From: Ectobius pallidus | Lineage: Eukaryota > Arthropoda > Insecta > Blattodea > Ectobiidae | Assembly: GCA_964059195.1 (NCBI GenBank) | Contig: CAXKWD010000001.1 | Location: 216,326,484 to 216,390,483, forward strand | DNA length: 64,000 nt | Direction: 5' to 3' | In this document: positions 11,451 to 22,113 of the stretch, in pieces | Position numbering within the stretch: the first letter of the stretch is position 1 | Layout: each line of letters opens with the position of its first letter | Program-made: the position numbers and the translations under genes | Notes under the pieces: generated by a model | Told to the model about the DNA's origin: nothing | Databases searched by the model: none | The model's input: only the letters and a program-made list of their open reading frames with translations

Positions 11451-12402
11451 GGGGAGCGGGGGGTGGTATCGGACAGCGTCTGGTATCGGACAAGAACAAT
11501 ATCTCTTGCTAGCAGGTGCTTGGACGACCGGTTTTGTGATTGACAGTCTTGGCTAAGTGTTTGAAGAGGGTGAACATCTTATTCAGTTGACAGCTAGTTT
11601 CGTTTGTGAGTGGTAGTGTTTTTTGTTCTTTTCTGTATGAATCGGCTTGCACGAAGATAACTTCACAAAGCAGTAACAGGAAGAAGGGTGAGTTGTGTTA
11701 CATTCTAACATCACTAACAGAAGCACTGTACTTAAGGCTATAAGCTGTAGGTTTAGAATTTAATTCTCTTCAAAGGTTCTTGGTTCAGATTTTTTTTCTT
11801 AGGACCGTGAATCGGGTGGTATCGGACAGGAAGCTAGCGGGTGGTATCGGACAATGTAGCTACTCATCCAACGTGGTTACTGATGGTTCTTTCCTTTGGT
11901 TTTAGGTAAATATGGGGAAGATAAGAGGAAAGTGGGAAGAAGGTGACATTATATTTTCCGTAACAATGTCAGGGACAAAAAATGACTATTCGAGAGGCAA
12001 GTGATTGTTTTTCAGTACCGAAAAGTACATTAGCTGAGTTTGCAACGGCTGGGCACACGAAAAATGTGCAAATTTGGAGGGGAACTCTTTATTTTATAAA
12101 TGTGACATTTGTAAAAAAAAAAGTAAAACAGTAAAACTTTATACTTTGAACATGGAAATAAGTATTTTGTGGAAAACAGTGACTGTCCGATACCACCCTC
12201 CATTTTTCAAAAGTACAAAAATGTAACTACTTTTTAATTTTCTTGTGCTAATTACATTTTTTAGTTTTAATTAAATATATTCATGTAAACATTTAGTTAT
12301 ACAATAAAGTTATCTGTAAAGTAGATTAAACATTTGTTTCCAGTTTCAAAAACGAGTTACGTCGTAAAAACCTAAGGTGTCCGATACCACCCCCCGTTCC
12401 CC
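11451..12402 (+). mobile_element. Pogo-like element with long GC-rich ends
   Basis: Inverted ends are GGGGAGCGGGGGGTGGTATC and GATACCACCCCCCGTTCCCC. The phrase GGTATCGGACA is repeated several times near both ends. A broken pogo/pipsqueak-type helix-turn-helix lies inside. The target duplication is not clear on the left side. Confidence 0.6.
11912..12060 (+). pseudogene. Pogo/psq-type HTH transposase fragment, frameshifted
   Basis: One frame starts MGKIRGKWEEGDIIF at 11912; a second, from 11982, reads MTIREASDCFSVPKSTLAEF. The latter is the typical psq-type helix-turn-helix phrase. The two must be joined across a frameshift, so this is a relic. Confidence 0.5.
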
Positions 12403-12528
12403 TCTATATGTAATCGTAATTAAAATCTCTTATGTAGGGTCGTTAAATCTGCCTGAAATGTAACGGAATTATAAGTCTGGACAAATGAATATAGAAACCA
12501 CGGCCTCAATGGCTTATTCCATTTTTCA

Positions 12529-13356
12529 TCTATATAAATAAAAACGAATAAGTTATATGTCTGTCTGTCTCATAGTACATTCATCGTGAGTTTAATCGAT
12601 TTCAATTCTCATAATCTTTCGAATACTGAATTTTTCCATTTATTTATTTATTATTATTTTTTGCGAATTTGCGAGCATCGACGACAATTATGCCCCCCAA
12701 ACGGAAATCGATTGGTCGATCTACATCTCAAGCACAAAATAAAAAGGCATTACGAGCTTCAGAAACAGACGAGCAACGGGAAACAAGATTAGAAGCTGAT
12801 CGAATACAAACTGCTCAAGCCCGTTCTTTCCAAACGAACGCTTTTGCGGTTTCGAAGCATCAATTGCAGAGGGCTTTCCTACTTTCGTCATATCTTGGAA
12901 ATAAAAGCATCGCGATCGTTTGAATTTTGTAAGCCCACTCTGGCCGATTCATTTGCTTATAATGTTAAGGCACGCAGACAGATGAAATTTTCACCCTAGA
13001 CGGAAGAAGAATAATGAATATAGGCCTAAATGGGCAAACATTGTTCGATTCGGACGAAACTCATTATGCAGGGTTTTTTGGGCCAGGGAACTCGAGTCTG
13101 AGGTTATTTTCCCCATGCTGCGTTTCTAATCGTGGAATTCACTTCAAAGCCGGATTTAGGCCTAGGGCCTATAGCTGTTTCATTAATTAGGCCTATAAAT
13201 CGTTTAGTTTAGACCTATGAATGTTTCGTGTGCAAAGTGTTAAAATACCTATATAAAGACCTTAAAGACCTAGCGTTTGAAAATCGAAAGTCCTTCATAA
13301 GTTTTTTCGCATTTACAAAATACAAAACCCGAGCGACGCCGGGCCTTTTCAGCTAG
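12529..13356 (+). mobile_element. Helitron with remnant of its ORF start
   Basis: Begins TCTATATAAATAAAAACGAA, then GTCTGTCTGTC, and ends with GAGCGACGCCGGGCCTTTTC then AGCTAG at 13356. It includes the common block around GGGCCAGGGAACTCGAG, also found inverted near 53700 and 56240. Confidence 0.7.
12690..12923 (+). pseudogene. N-terminal remnant of Helitron-encoded protein
   Basis: The frame MPPKRKSIGRSTSQAQNKKA continues with RASETDEQRETRLEADRIQ, the charged EQRxxRL repeat that opens Helitron Rep/helicase proteins. It stops after 78 codons; no Rep motifs or helicase domain follow. Confidence 0.5.
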
Positions 13357-13367
13357 TTCATCATATT

Positions 13368-14275
13368 TAGGGATGGGTCGATACCAGCTTTTCTCGATAC
13401 TCGATACCGATACATTATTATTTCCTCGATACTCGATACAGTCAACATTTCCAGTTTCAATAAATAGGTACATTAAAAATTAAAAGTTGAGAGAACTGTG
13501 TAATACCAACTAAATTAATTAAGTGTGCATATTTAATGAGAAAAAATTTAATATCATCAGTAGCCCATAATTATTTTTAAACTCTACATTAAAACTAAAC
13601 GTTTGAAAATAAACGAAACAATTAAGAATCTCTTCTGCTTGGATTTTAAAAAGTCGGAAAGTCTTTATTCATGACTAGACAAAAGTCAGAGAGTGGTTTT
13701 CTCCATTTCAAGGAGAAATAAAAGTATTTACTATATTTAGTAGACTACTAAAAGCAGAAAGAGATTCCGCATTTCCTTAAATTGCAGAGTTACCAAAGTA
13801 TCGAAAAAGTACCGAGCGAGTATTTTGAAGTACTGCTCGATGCCGATACCATGCAAGTATCGAGAGTATCGAGGTATCGAAAGTATCGAGGATTCATCCC
13901 TAGGGTGGCCATTTCTAAAATGTCAGAAAGGAGGACACACTTTTATAATCTAGCATAGTATAAAACTTCGAGCATGGACGGCTGGACAGCAGATATTATA
14001 TGGTATAACCCTGACTAATTTTACTTAATAACTGCATTTATATAAAATAAATGATAGTACGCTATCATCGTATGGACAAGCGTGCCATCCTTAGGATTGG
14101 CAGGAACATACCGGAGAATACAAATTTTATTAATATGCTTTACCGATCCATCAGAGTCTCGAAAAGGGGGGCAAATCAACGTCCGGCATAAAGCCGCGCC
14201 GGATGGAGGACTGCTTAGCAAAAAGCCTTACAGTCCGGCCAAAAGCCGGATGTCTGGCCACCCTACTCATCCCTA
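13368..14275 (+). mobile_element. hAT-type MITE, TAGGGATGGGTCGA family, copy 2, split by nested element
   Basis: Starts TAGGGATGGGTCGATACC. Its last bases (TA) reappear after a nested insertion. The target duplication ATCATATT is perfect: 13360-13367 and 14276-14283. GATACTCGATAC-like motifs are iterated near both ends. Without the insert it would be about 535 bp. Confidence 0.8.
13901..14265. mobile_element. Nested hAT MITE, TAGGGTGGCCA family
   Basis: Ends are TAGGGTGGCCATTT and TCTGGCCACCCTA, with flanks TTCATCCC and CTCATCCC (7 of 8). It landed within two bases of the end of its host element. The interior has an AAAGCC-rich GC patch but no recognisable transposase. Confidence 0.8.
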
Positions 14276-14755
14276 ATCATATTATACACATAGCTCAATA
14301 AAAGTGAAATTGCCCCTCTTGAAATGCACGGAAAAGTATATATTTTTATTTCATCTGTTAGCTTTTGGCAGAACATCCGCGCTTCAAAACACCTCACGAA
14401 GACAGGCGATGAACGACGATAGGTTTTAAGCTCCCGCAGACTTATTATCCCTAGGACTCCGAAGGAGGGGGTTATTGACTCCATAACTTTTTACTCTTGT
14501 TAGTTTCAAGTTTCTTTTGCAGAACCACCATCTTCTGAGATAACTTTTCAATACTGTACAAAATAAAAGTGCCTTCATTTTATTTCTGTTCGTCCATACT
14601 ACAGTGTGCCAGGGAAGTTCCTCCGCAGTAGCTACATGCTGGAGAGGGTTATGCTGTGTGCTTTGTCTTGCACCCATCAGTGCACATTGCAGTGAGCAAG
14701 CATTTAGACCGAATATTGTGTACACAATTGACTGTTTATTTTCGTAAAAGCTCGT

Positions 14756-15058
14756 GCTTAGCACCCTATACTTACTTACTTACTCAATGGCAATATACAA
14801 TTCCTAAGCAAGCTAAAGGAATAGCCTACGATCTATTTTATGGAACCCGAAGATTCATTGCCGCGCTTACCTGAGCCCGCCATTCAACACTATTCTGTGC
14901 TAACTCCATCCAACCATCCCTCACAAATCCTACTTCTGTTGAATCTACCCTAATATTGTCCTCCCACCTACGTCTAGGTCTTCCAAGTGATCTTCTCCCT
15001 TCGGGTCTCCCAGTCAATACTTTTGAGATATGTCTTTCCTCCCCCATGCGCGCAACAT
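14756..15058 (-). pseudogene. 3' tail of a non-LTR retrotransposon (LINE)
   Basis: The minus strand encodes GEERHISKVLTGRPEGRRSL then GRPRRRWEDNIRVD and AAMNLRVP, the C-terminal tail of an insect LINE polyprotein. It is followed by a short 3'UTR and a GTAAGTAAGTAAG tail. It is 5' truncated and of the same family as 26885-27276. Confidence 0.75.
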
Positions 15059-15956
15059 GTCTAGTCCCTTTTAGGGCTTTCAGTTCGATTTAGCCCTTTT
15101 TAGGTTCTATAACATTAATGTATTCGGAAGCAAGGGGCATGAAACGGAAAAATACGTTAATATGTTCAAATTAGGAAGCTGGGGAAAAAATGGGTTAAAA
15201 CCTTCAAATCCGGGCCCTAGTCATAAGTTACTGAATTGGTCCCAGATTCGACTTCTAGAAACATAGCCACCTTACAAAATGTTAGCAGATAAACTGTATC
15301 TCCAGCTACTCCAACTTGCACGTATAGACTTGAATTATGCATGGCTGGTCAATATGGAATTAAGAGAAGCAATTAGAATGCGTGTACACATTTGTTTGTA
15401 CATTTAGCACTGGAGACAGCCCGCCGTACATCATCAGGGTAATCATGACGCCGATATAATTATAGCAACTTAAAAACTCATTACCCAATGCAATAATCTC
15501 TCCACTTCCATCTATTTCAAAATAATTGACGTGCGCTGCATGTTTCATTTGTTTTTATTTCTCCATGGCGCTACAGTGTGACGCAACAAAGCTCTCCAAA
15601 CAAATTCTCATCACACAACAACACAACAGCATTAAGCCTATTTGTGGGGAATTTCTTCGACAGAATGTCATTTCGCAAACCACAATGCACTGTTATGCAG
15701 ATTGATGAATTTCATTTTTGTTTCTCTCATATGAGGGAATTTTAATGATTTATGGCTTTACTGCCACTGGCGGATACATATATCTCGCGTTTTACACTAT
15801 TATCATTATTATTATTTTTTATTAAAATTAATTTATGCAACAGAAAAAAACTATACATATTACAAAACTATAAATTAGTCTCATAAGTCCTATTGAATGA
15901 GTTAATTACAAAATCTAATGAAAAACTAAAATGAAAAAGTAGCGAAGTTACCTATC

Positions 15957-15957
<1 letters not shown>

Positions 15958-15987
<30 letters not shown>

Positions 15988-15988
15988 C
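15958..15988. repeat. (ATT)n microsatellite
   Basis: About ten ATT units. A G-rich run lies at 16051-16064. Confidence 0.8.
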
Positions 15989-16384
15989 TAAATTTAGCTG
16001 TATTTATACTTTCAGCTTCGAGGCCATATCAGGAGTTCAGGATCTTCGGGGAGGGGGGGGGGGAATCGTGTTAGGATAGCTGCCTTAAATTAAGGTTGCC
16101 AATGACATAGCCAAATCAAAACAATTCTTAGAACTATATATATTTTTTAAGACGAGAATTTATTTTCAGTATTCCTAAATATATATATATTGAAATTTAA
16201 AGCAGCTATCAATAAAGGACTTCCTTCCTATTTATTAAAACGTTCTTAATAAAAATGATTATGGACAATATGGAGGGAGTCTTGAAGAATGTTTAAGGCC
16301 AATTCCTGTAATGTGGCTGAAGACAGTACCAAAATGTTGTCGATTGTCGATTACTTTCTATTGTTGGTGTATTTTATGGAGTAA

Positions 16385-16592
16385 ATTTCAACTGGTGATT
16401 AATTTAAATGGATATGATATGAAATGGTGAGGATGATTCATGATAAGTTAATATACAATTCGACATCTGCCTTTACGACTTGGGGAAACCATGAAAAAAC
16501 CCATGTCAAAATGGCCGGCCACGGGATTTGAACCTGGGACCTCCCAAATGGGAGTCCAAAATGATACCATCTCGGCCACCTCGCTCGGACTA
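16385..16592 (-). mobile_element. tRNA-derived SINE
   Basis: The minus strand has an A-box-like GAGGTGGCCGAGATGGT and a B box GGTTCAAATCC 45-50 nt later, followed by a non-tRNA tail. It lacks a proper acceptor stem, so it is not a tRNA gene. Confidence 0.55.
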
Positions 16593-16711
16593 ATATTTAA
16601 GGTGGCATTAGCTCATATAAAAATATATATTCTTTACAACACATTAATTCAACTACATTTCATTACAAAATAATAGAACATCACGCCACGAGCCTATTAA
16701 TTACACTTATT

Positions 16712-17120
16712 AATGCCCGGTTTCTACAAACTTGTGAATTACCTACGGGTAAATTATCCATGGACAAATTAGTTCCTTTTCACCCACAATGATATAATGA
16801 GCAAGGCCTTGGAGTTGTACAGTTAATTTAATTCAGAAGGCTTTGATTCTCATTGTTTAAATTATTATTGATCCTACAAAGCGTTTAAATTTTATCCAGC
16901 CATCCATGAAAGGATAAATTAACCCGACGATTTACCCTTGGAAAGATCTTGCCCGAGTTTGTAGGAACATTTTTTCTGTCATTTTCATATTTATCCAGAG
17001 GACATTTATCTAGAAACTCGCCACAAGTGTATGTGATTGCTATTTTTAAATTATTTATGTTTGTGTGGTGTTATTCTTGTGTAAATTCTGTGCATTGGAT
17101 AATTTACCCATAGGACACGA
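16712..17120. mobile_element. MITE family C, copy 1
   Basis: It starts CCCGGTTTCTACAAAC with subterminal GGGTAAATTATCC, and shares with 44090-44336 the phrase CCATGAAAGGATAAATTAAC. The opposite end here is degraded after GATAATTTACCCATAGG. Confidence 0.5.
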
Positions 17121-17778
17121 GTATCATTATGAAACGAGCGCTATCTTAATTACCATTATGGGCAAGTTGCGTATGACTGTTTTATTCGCCCATAAAACCC
17201 ATCTAAGTTTGCAACTTTCTAGGCAGATTCCAAAGAGTGACCCACAGGAGACAAGAAAGAAAGGCACTCAGGCAATCTATTGCCTTGCCAAAAAGATGCG
17301 CAAGTTTTTTGTTACATGGATGATAAATGAGTAAACGTTGCTGATATAGGGAACGAGCTAAAAGCCCTGATGTGTCTTTATTTTATTAGGACAAGATGAT
17401 GATGATGAATTATTGGGTATCGGTTGACAAGGAAAGCCACTGAGCTCGCCAGCATTATCGAACCACAGCAGCGGCCAAGCTTATTGGGAAGTGTTCTTTG
17501 AAGTTGGGAGCCACATCACCAACTTTTTGTTTCTAAATTGCACTGCAGTTTGCACCTTTTGCCTTCTGCTTCCAACTAACTTTCGCTCTCTTTCTCTCTA
17601 CTCTAGTTAAATCCATTTACTCCTCTTGGCTTAAAAACAAACTATATTAATGCATTTTCTGTCTCTTCTTATCTTCTGTTCGTTAAAATTATTGAAATAA
17701 CTCATTTTCAACAGATAAGGGTTAATATTAAATATTTAATACACTATTCCACCTTTACCCTTAACATATAATATACAA

Positions 17779-17832
17779 CTTATTATGAAAATGCATTTCG
17801 GCGTATGCTGCGCCATCATCAGTTCAAATAAG
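17779..17832 (-). ncRNA. Hammerhead ribozyme (type I, Penelope-associated), left arm
   Basis: Minus strand order: stem I CTTATTTGAA, core CTGATGA, stem II TGGCG-loop-CGCC, GAAA, stem III TGCA flanked by the A-U pair, cleavage triplet ATT, then TTCATAATAAG, which pairs back to stem I with one bulge. All invariant core residues are present (C3, U4, G5, A6, G8, A9, GAAA). The palindromic, almost loopless stem III implies dimeric action, as described for Penelope-like elements. Confidence 0.75.
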
Positions 17833-17909
17833 ATGTAATGAACACCACAATTCTTCTCAAATAATGTTGTTTATAAAATTTGTTAATTGGTAACCTAGGT
17901 CACCGTTGT

Positions 17910-18059
17910 AGTCAAGTCAAATAAATGATTTTGGTCAATTATGTTTTCATTAAGGATGTTATTTCTGTTCTTATAAATTTGAAAGTTTTCCAATGTATTT
18001 AGTCTAACACCCTTATCACAGATATGTAGGACTTCCATGGTGTTATTTAAATTATCCAA
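17910..18059 (-). pseudogene. Penelope-like polyprotein C-terminal fragment, left arm
   Basis: Mirror image of the right-arm fragment with a few substitutions (for example NTLENF in place of NTLESF). Confidence 0.55.
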
Positions 18060-18070
18060 TCTATGACCAC

Positions 18071-18220
18071 TTGGATAATTTAAATAACACCATGGAAGTC
18101 CTACATATCTGTGATAAGGGTGTTAGACTAAATACATTGGAAAGCTTTCAAATTTATAAGAACAGAAATAACATCCTTAATGAAAACATAATTGACCAAA
18201 ATCATTTATTTGACTCGACT
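18071..18220 (+). pseudogene. Penelope-like polyprotein C-terminal fragment, right arm
   Basis: The frame begins LDNLNNTMEVLHICDKG at the palindrome centre and ends soon after DQNHLFDS. This is the tail that follows the GIY-YIG endonuclease in Penelope-like elements. The reverse transcriptase and the nuclease core are missing. Confidence 0.55.
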
Positions 18221-18297
18221 ACAACGGTGACCTAGGTTACCAATTAACAAATTTTATAAACAACATTATTTGAGAAGAATTGTGGTGTTCATTACAT

Positions 18298-18351
18298 CTT
18301 ATTTGAACTGAAGATGGCGCAGCATACGCCGAAATGCATTTTCATAATAAG
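18298..18351 (+). ncRNA. Hammerhead ribozyme, right arm
   Basis: The same layout as the left-arm copy, with core CTGAAGA. The change is at position 7, which tolerates any base, so the catalytic core remains intact. Stems I, II and III are otherwise identical. Confidence 0.72.
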
Positions 18352-18465
18352 TTGTATATTATATGTTAAGGGTAAAGGTGGAATAGTGTATTAAATATTT
18401 CTGTTCGTTACATTTTCTCAACATCTTTCTAGCGCTTTCTTTTTCCATCTCTGTGTCAACACTAC

Positions 18466-19496
18466 CTGTCCGCCGGCGTGGTCTTGTGGTTAGCGTCAGG
18501 CCCGATGAGAGGGAGGGGCAGCCGGGGCTGCAGCCCCGGGGCCCGTTCCCCGAAAGGGGGCCCGGCCGACCAGATTTTAGTTTTTACTTTCTAAATTTAC
18601 TCTAAAATAAAATTGGTTATAAGGCAATAAACAGATTAACTTATGTTTTATGTGTTTATTTTATCTGCAGTGTCCTGTCGTATAACGGTGACAGGGAATT
18701 TAGCAGTTATCTGAAACGGATTATTCTTGAAGAAAAATTGCTATTTTTGAAAAGTATAAGCAGAAATCCTTTTGGACGCAAGCCTCACTACGTTCGGCAT
18801 ATAAAATCATAATTTTCAAAAGATTAAACTGGTACATACAGATAAAATTGTTCCAAATTATAACATTTTAATGTATTTTTCCGTTTCGTGCCCGGCATCA
18901 GTTAACCGATTTGGTCCAAAATCAATAGGCTACGTCCCATGGGCGTTATAAATGGTATACCAAGTTATATGAAAATCCGATAAAGCGTATTTGAGTTATC
19001 GCGCTTACAGACACACGGACAGATAGACAGTCAGATAGTCCTGTCTACCAGACAATCTCATAAAGTACCGGTACTTAATAATTATGTAATATCATTACAT
19101 AATCTTTTTGTTACATATATTATGAAGGGCGAGTTGGGTAATGAATTTAATATTTGACGGGGGCCCGGGAAAATTTGTCCCTGGGGCCCTTGCTTTCTTT
19201 CCACGGCCCTGGTTAGCGTCGATCCGTCGGTCTGGGTTCGATCCCCGGTACCTCCTCGGATTTTTCTGTGGTAGGGAGGTCTGGTAGGTGTGCACTCAGC
19301 CTCGAGATTCAAATTGAGGAGCTACTTGATAGAGAAGTAACGGCTCCGGTCATGAAAACCACCATTAACGGCCGTGGGTGTCGGCATGCTGACCACATGC
19401 CCCCCAATCCTGCCATCTGCCTACGGTACATGACGCAGCGTTCGGGTGGTAGGCCAAGTCCCTCCAGGAATGTAGCGCCACGGAGTTTAGTTTAGT
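18466..19496 (+). mobile_element. tRNA-derived SINE family 1, split by a hAT element
   Basis: The head at 18470-18496 has GTGGTTAGCG (A box). The body at 19212-19496 carries GGGTTCGATCCCC (B box), the phrase CGGCATGCTGACCACATGCC and a TTTAGTTTAG tail. Copies at 37748 and 37562 show the uninterrupted order, confirming that 18497-19211 is an insertion. Confidence 0.75.
18497..19211. mobile_element. hAT-type element inserted in a SINE
   Basis: Ends are CAGGCCCGATG and CACGGCCCTG, with a perfect 8 bp duplication GTTAGCGT at 18489-18496 and 19212-19219. Both ends carry GGGGCCC-rich sequence. Dispersed repeat A sequence lies inside at 18898-19085, so the element itself captured or received another repeat. 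Confidence 0.8.
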
Positions 19497-19504
19497 TTAG
19501 TCAA

Positions 19505-20203
19505 CACTACCTATTTATCCCTATCTCTCTTCATCACCTCTTTTATTCGGTTGTTCTTTTGCTCTATCTCTGTTATTTTCATCTTCATGAAATATTTCTC
19601 TTTGCACTCTTCTTTCCTCTATACTCAAATGGTGAAATTCCACTTTCCAACTCTTTCTAACTTCTGCTGCATCTTTTAATTCTCTAAAGCTTCTTTTCCT
19701 CCTTTATCAACCAGCACCTCAATTCTTCTACCATTTTTTTAAACTTTTATTTTTCCTTCAATTATATCGAGCAAAATTCCTCTTTTTTCTTGGTGTGCCC
19801 TACCAGTTAGCTTTTCTTTTCTTTACAATTTCTCATCCACTCTCCTTAAAACTTATTCATTCGTCAATAAGTTTGTCCACCAAATCATCTCCATTCTTAT
19901 CGAACACTTCATTTCAAAACTATCTAAATATATATTTTCCATTTTCCTCAGCGCCCATAATATATCAGCTCCATATAAAGCAATTCTCCATATGTAACAT
20001 TTTCTAAGCTGCAGATCTAGTTTTCCGGCCAAACAGAGTCCTCTTTCTGCTATAAGCAGTTTCGCCATTGCTATCTTTTCTCTAATTTCTTTCATGCAAC
20101 GTATATCTCTAGTAATCAAGCTTCCTAAATATCGAAATTGAGGCACATTCTCTAATACTACCAGCATGTATGCTATTCTTTCCCACAAAACTATTATTCT
20201 CAT
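19505..20203 (-). pseudogene. LINE reverse-transcriptase C-terminal fragment
   Basis: The minus strand reads VPQFRYLGSLITRDIRCMKE then KCYIWRIALYGADILWALRK and MIWWTNLLTNE, the well-known post-catalytic region of insect non-LTR reverse transcriptases. It continues, with stops, to HQEKRGILLDIIEGKI and DAAEVRKSWK. No YxDD box is present; 5' truncated. Confidence 0.7.
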
Positions 20204-20994
20204 AGCCTACAAAATATAATCTCGGTGAACCTAACGATAAAAAAGGCATTTTGATGAAACTTGATCGGATAAAGCAATATGCTATAAAATATAATAATAG
20301 GCTACTAATATTTCTTTATTCAATTTGGCACAGATAAAGCCTTTAAGATCCTCTCTAATATTCAAACAGAAACAGAAAAAGGAAGAAACAAATACACTAC
20401 CATGGTTCTATAAGTAGCCTAATAAGAATACAATAGTTATATACATACACAATAGTTATAATTGAGTCTATGTTAAATAAAATTAAACTTTTTCTGCAAA
20501 ATGTGTTCCACTAAAAAAAGAGGTAACTTAACTTTAGACCTACAAATACCAGAAACAACAAGAAGCAAATGGTTTATATCTAAAAAAAATTAGTGTTTTT
20601 TAAATAGATATTAGTTTAGCCAAGTTTTAAATGTTGAAGATACTATTAGCGAATTGTGTGTCTCTGTGTTTGAATCCAATAACGCAAGTAGCCTACGGGT
20701 AAAAACGAGATAAATCCATCGACGAGGAAGCAGAACCCCTGATCTACCTTTTCTCAAATGACTGAATGCGTAGGTAGTACCACGTAGGTAAACCGGGCGG
20801 CAGCTCAATGGGGACTGCGCTTAAGGAAACGTGTTCCATGCATGAACCCAACATCTCACAACACGATGTCTGGACTTTTCGAATAAGAACGAAATGTTGT
20901 GTCTTTGTTCAGTATCTTGTGACAAATCATGGCGTCGACTTTCGCTTACTTTACTAACACTTTACACACACTATCTTGGTTGGTTGGTATAACT

Positions 20995-21200
20995 TATGGT
21001 TATTTAACGAAGGGGATGTACTGCAACTTAGGCCTGTGACCGTCGCCGGTGTGCCGGAATTTTGTCCCGCAGGAGTTCTTTTACATGCCAGTAAATCTAC
21101 TGACATGGGCTTGTCGCACTTATGCACACATAAACGCCATCGACCTGGGCCGGGATCGAACCCGCAACCGTATCATTACGATACCGTTACGTCACATGTA
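20995..21200 (-). mobile_element. tRNA-derived SINE family 2
   Basis: The minus strand has B box GGGTTCGATCCCGGCC followed by the phrase GTAGATTTACTGGCATGTAA and CCGGCGACGGTCACAGGCC. Its head is only weakly tRNA-like. Confidence 0.55.
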
Positions 21201-21229
21201 ATAAGCATATTATAGATTATTTAGATTTA

Positions 21230-21553
21230 CAGTAGAGTCCCGCTATTCCAGACTAGATGGTCCAGACCCTGTCCAGATTATCGCAAGTCCGGATTAAACG
21301 GCGTTTGCCCTAAAATGCACGTACTGAACTGTAAATCAAGGTTTAGATGAATACAACTATAAAAAACTACGTTTTCTTTCATAAACATAATTTTAGTTTT
21401 AATACTACTGTAGGTCTATATGTAGACCTAAGTTTGTAACCTACGAACTCAATGCAGGATTAATAAATCAATTTTGTGATTAAAATTCAAAGCTATTTTC
21501 CAAATCCCGTCGGATTAACCGGTTGTCCGGAATAGAGTCCGGAGTCTCCACGG
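21230..21553. mobile_element. Pogo/Tigger-like MITE
   Basis: Ends are CAGTAGAGTCCCGCTATTCC and GGAATAGAGTCCGGAGTCTCCACGG as imperfect inverted repeats, flanked by TA on both sides. CAGT-starting ends with GTCCGG subterminal motifs are typical of Tigger-type elements. 324 bp, no coding. Confidence 0.65.
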
Positions 21554-21589
21554 TATATTATAAATTATTTATATATAATTTTTTATTGC

Positions 21590-21768
21590 AACCAATGGTC
21601 ATAGTATGAAGAATGGAGCTCTGGTGGACAGGGGAAACAAGAGCACCCCGAAAAAAACCTGCCCGACCCCATTTTATTCACCAAAAATTCACACGGCTCC
21701 ACCGAGATTCGATCCCGCGTCCCAGCGATGGAAGGCGAGCGGTCTAACCACTTAGCCATGGGGGCGTC
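21590..21768 (-). mobile_element. tRNA-derived SINE family 3, copy 1
   Basis: The minus strand starts ATGGCTAAGTGGTTAGACCG (A box) with B box GGGATCGAATCTC, then a non-tRNA body. Related to 52490-52650. Confidence 0.6.
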
Positions 21769-22113
21769 CTATAAATTATTTATATAACTCGAGGAGTAAC
21801 TGCCAGCGATTCTTCACATTCTCCTGATTCCGAAGGAGACTATAGGCTATCTGAAAGAACTGAAGATCCCATAGCCTATAGGCCTAAAATGGAATTCAAA
21901 GGTAGCCTACAGTCGAACAATTTTATTCTATTTAAAGACAAAGTTTTAGGGTAATAGGGTAGGTTCATGGCATTTCCAGTGAAGGCAGCAATAGGGGGAC
22001 TGACATCATAGCTTTCAAACCTTCGACATCTGAAGGATACATCCTGAACCCTACAATCAGGTTCGAATCCTATGAACAGCAGCCAGAAGAGATGAATGCA
22101 GAGAAACAACATA

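Larger units (their letters stand above)
17686..18400. mobile_element. Penelope-like retroelement, fold-back palindrome
   Basis: Two 330 bp arms (17730-18059 and 18071-18400) are near-perfect inverse complements around an 11 bp spacer. Each arm encodes, outward from the centre, the C-terminal end of a Penelope-like GIY-YIG polyprotein (phrases such as LHICDKGVRLNTLE then IYKNRNNILNE), then a 3' region with a hammerhead ribozyme. A 10 bp direct repeat, CTGTTCGTTA, flanks the unit at 17676-17685 and 18401-18410. Both copies are truncated at exactly the same upstream position, suggesting one template-switch or snap-back event. Confidence 0.8.

Noticed and set aside
15095..15220. Possible hAT end (AAATCCGGGCCCTAG) next to the LINE tail
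   Set aside because: Only one terminus is visible and no duplication could be identified, so it is not listed as an element.
22000..22075. B-box-like GGTTCGAATCC suggesting another tRNA or SINE
   Set aside because: I could not place an A box or a repeated body, so evidence is too thin.
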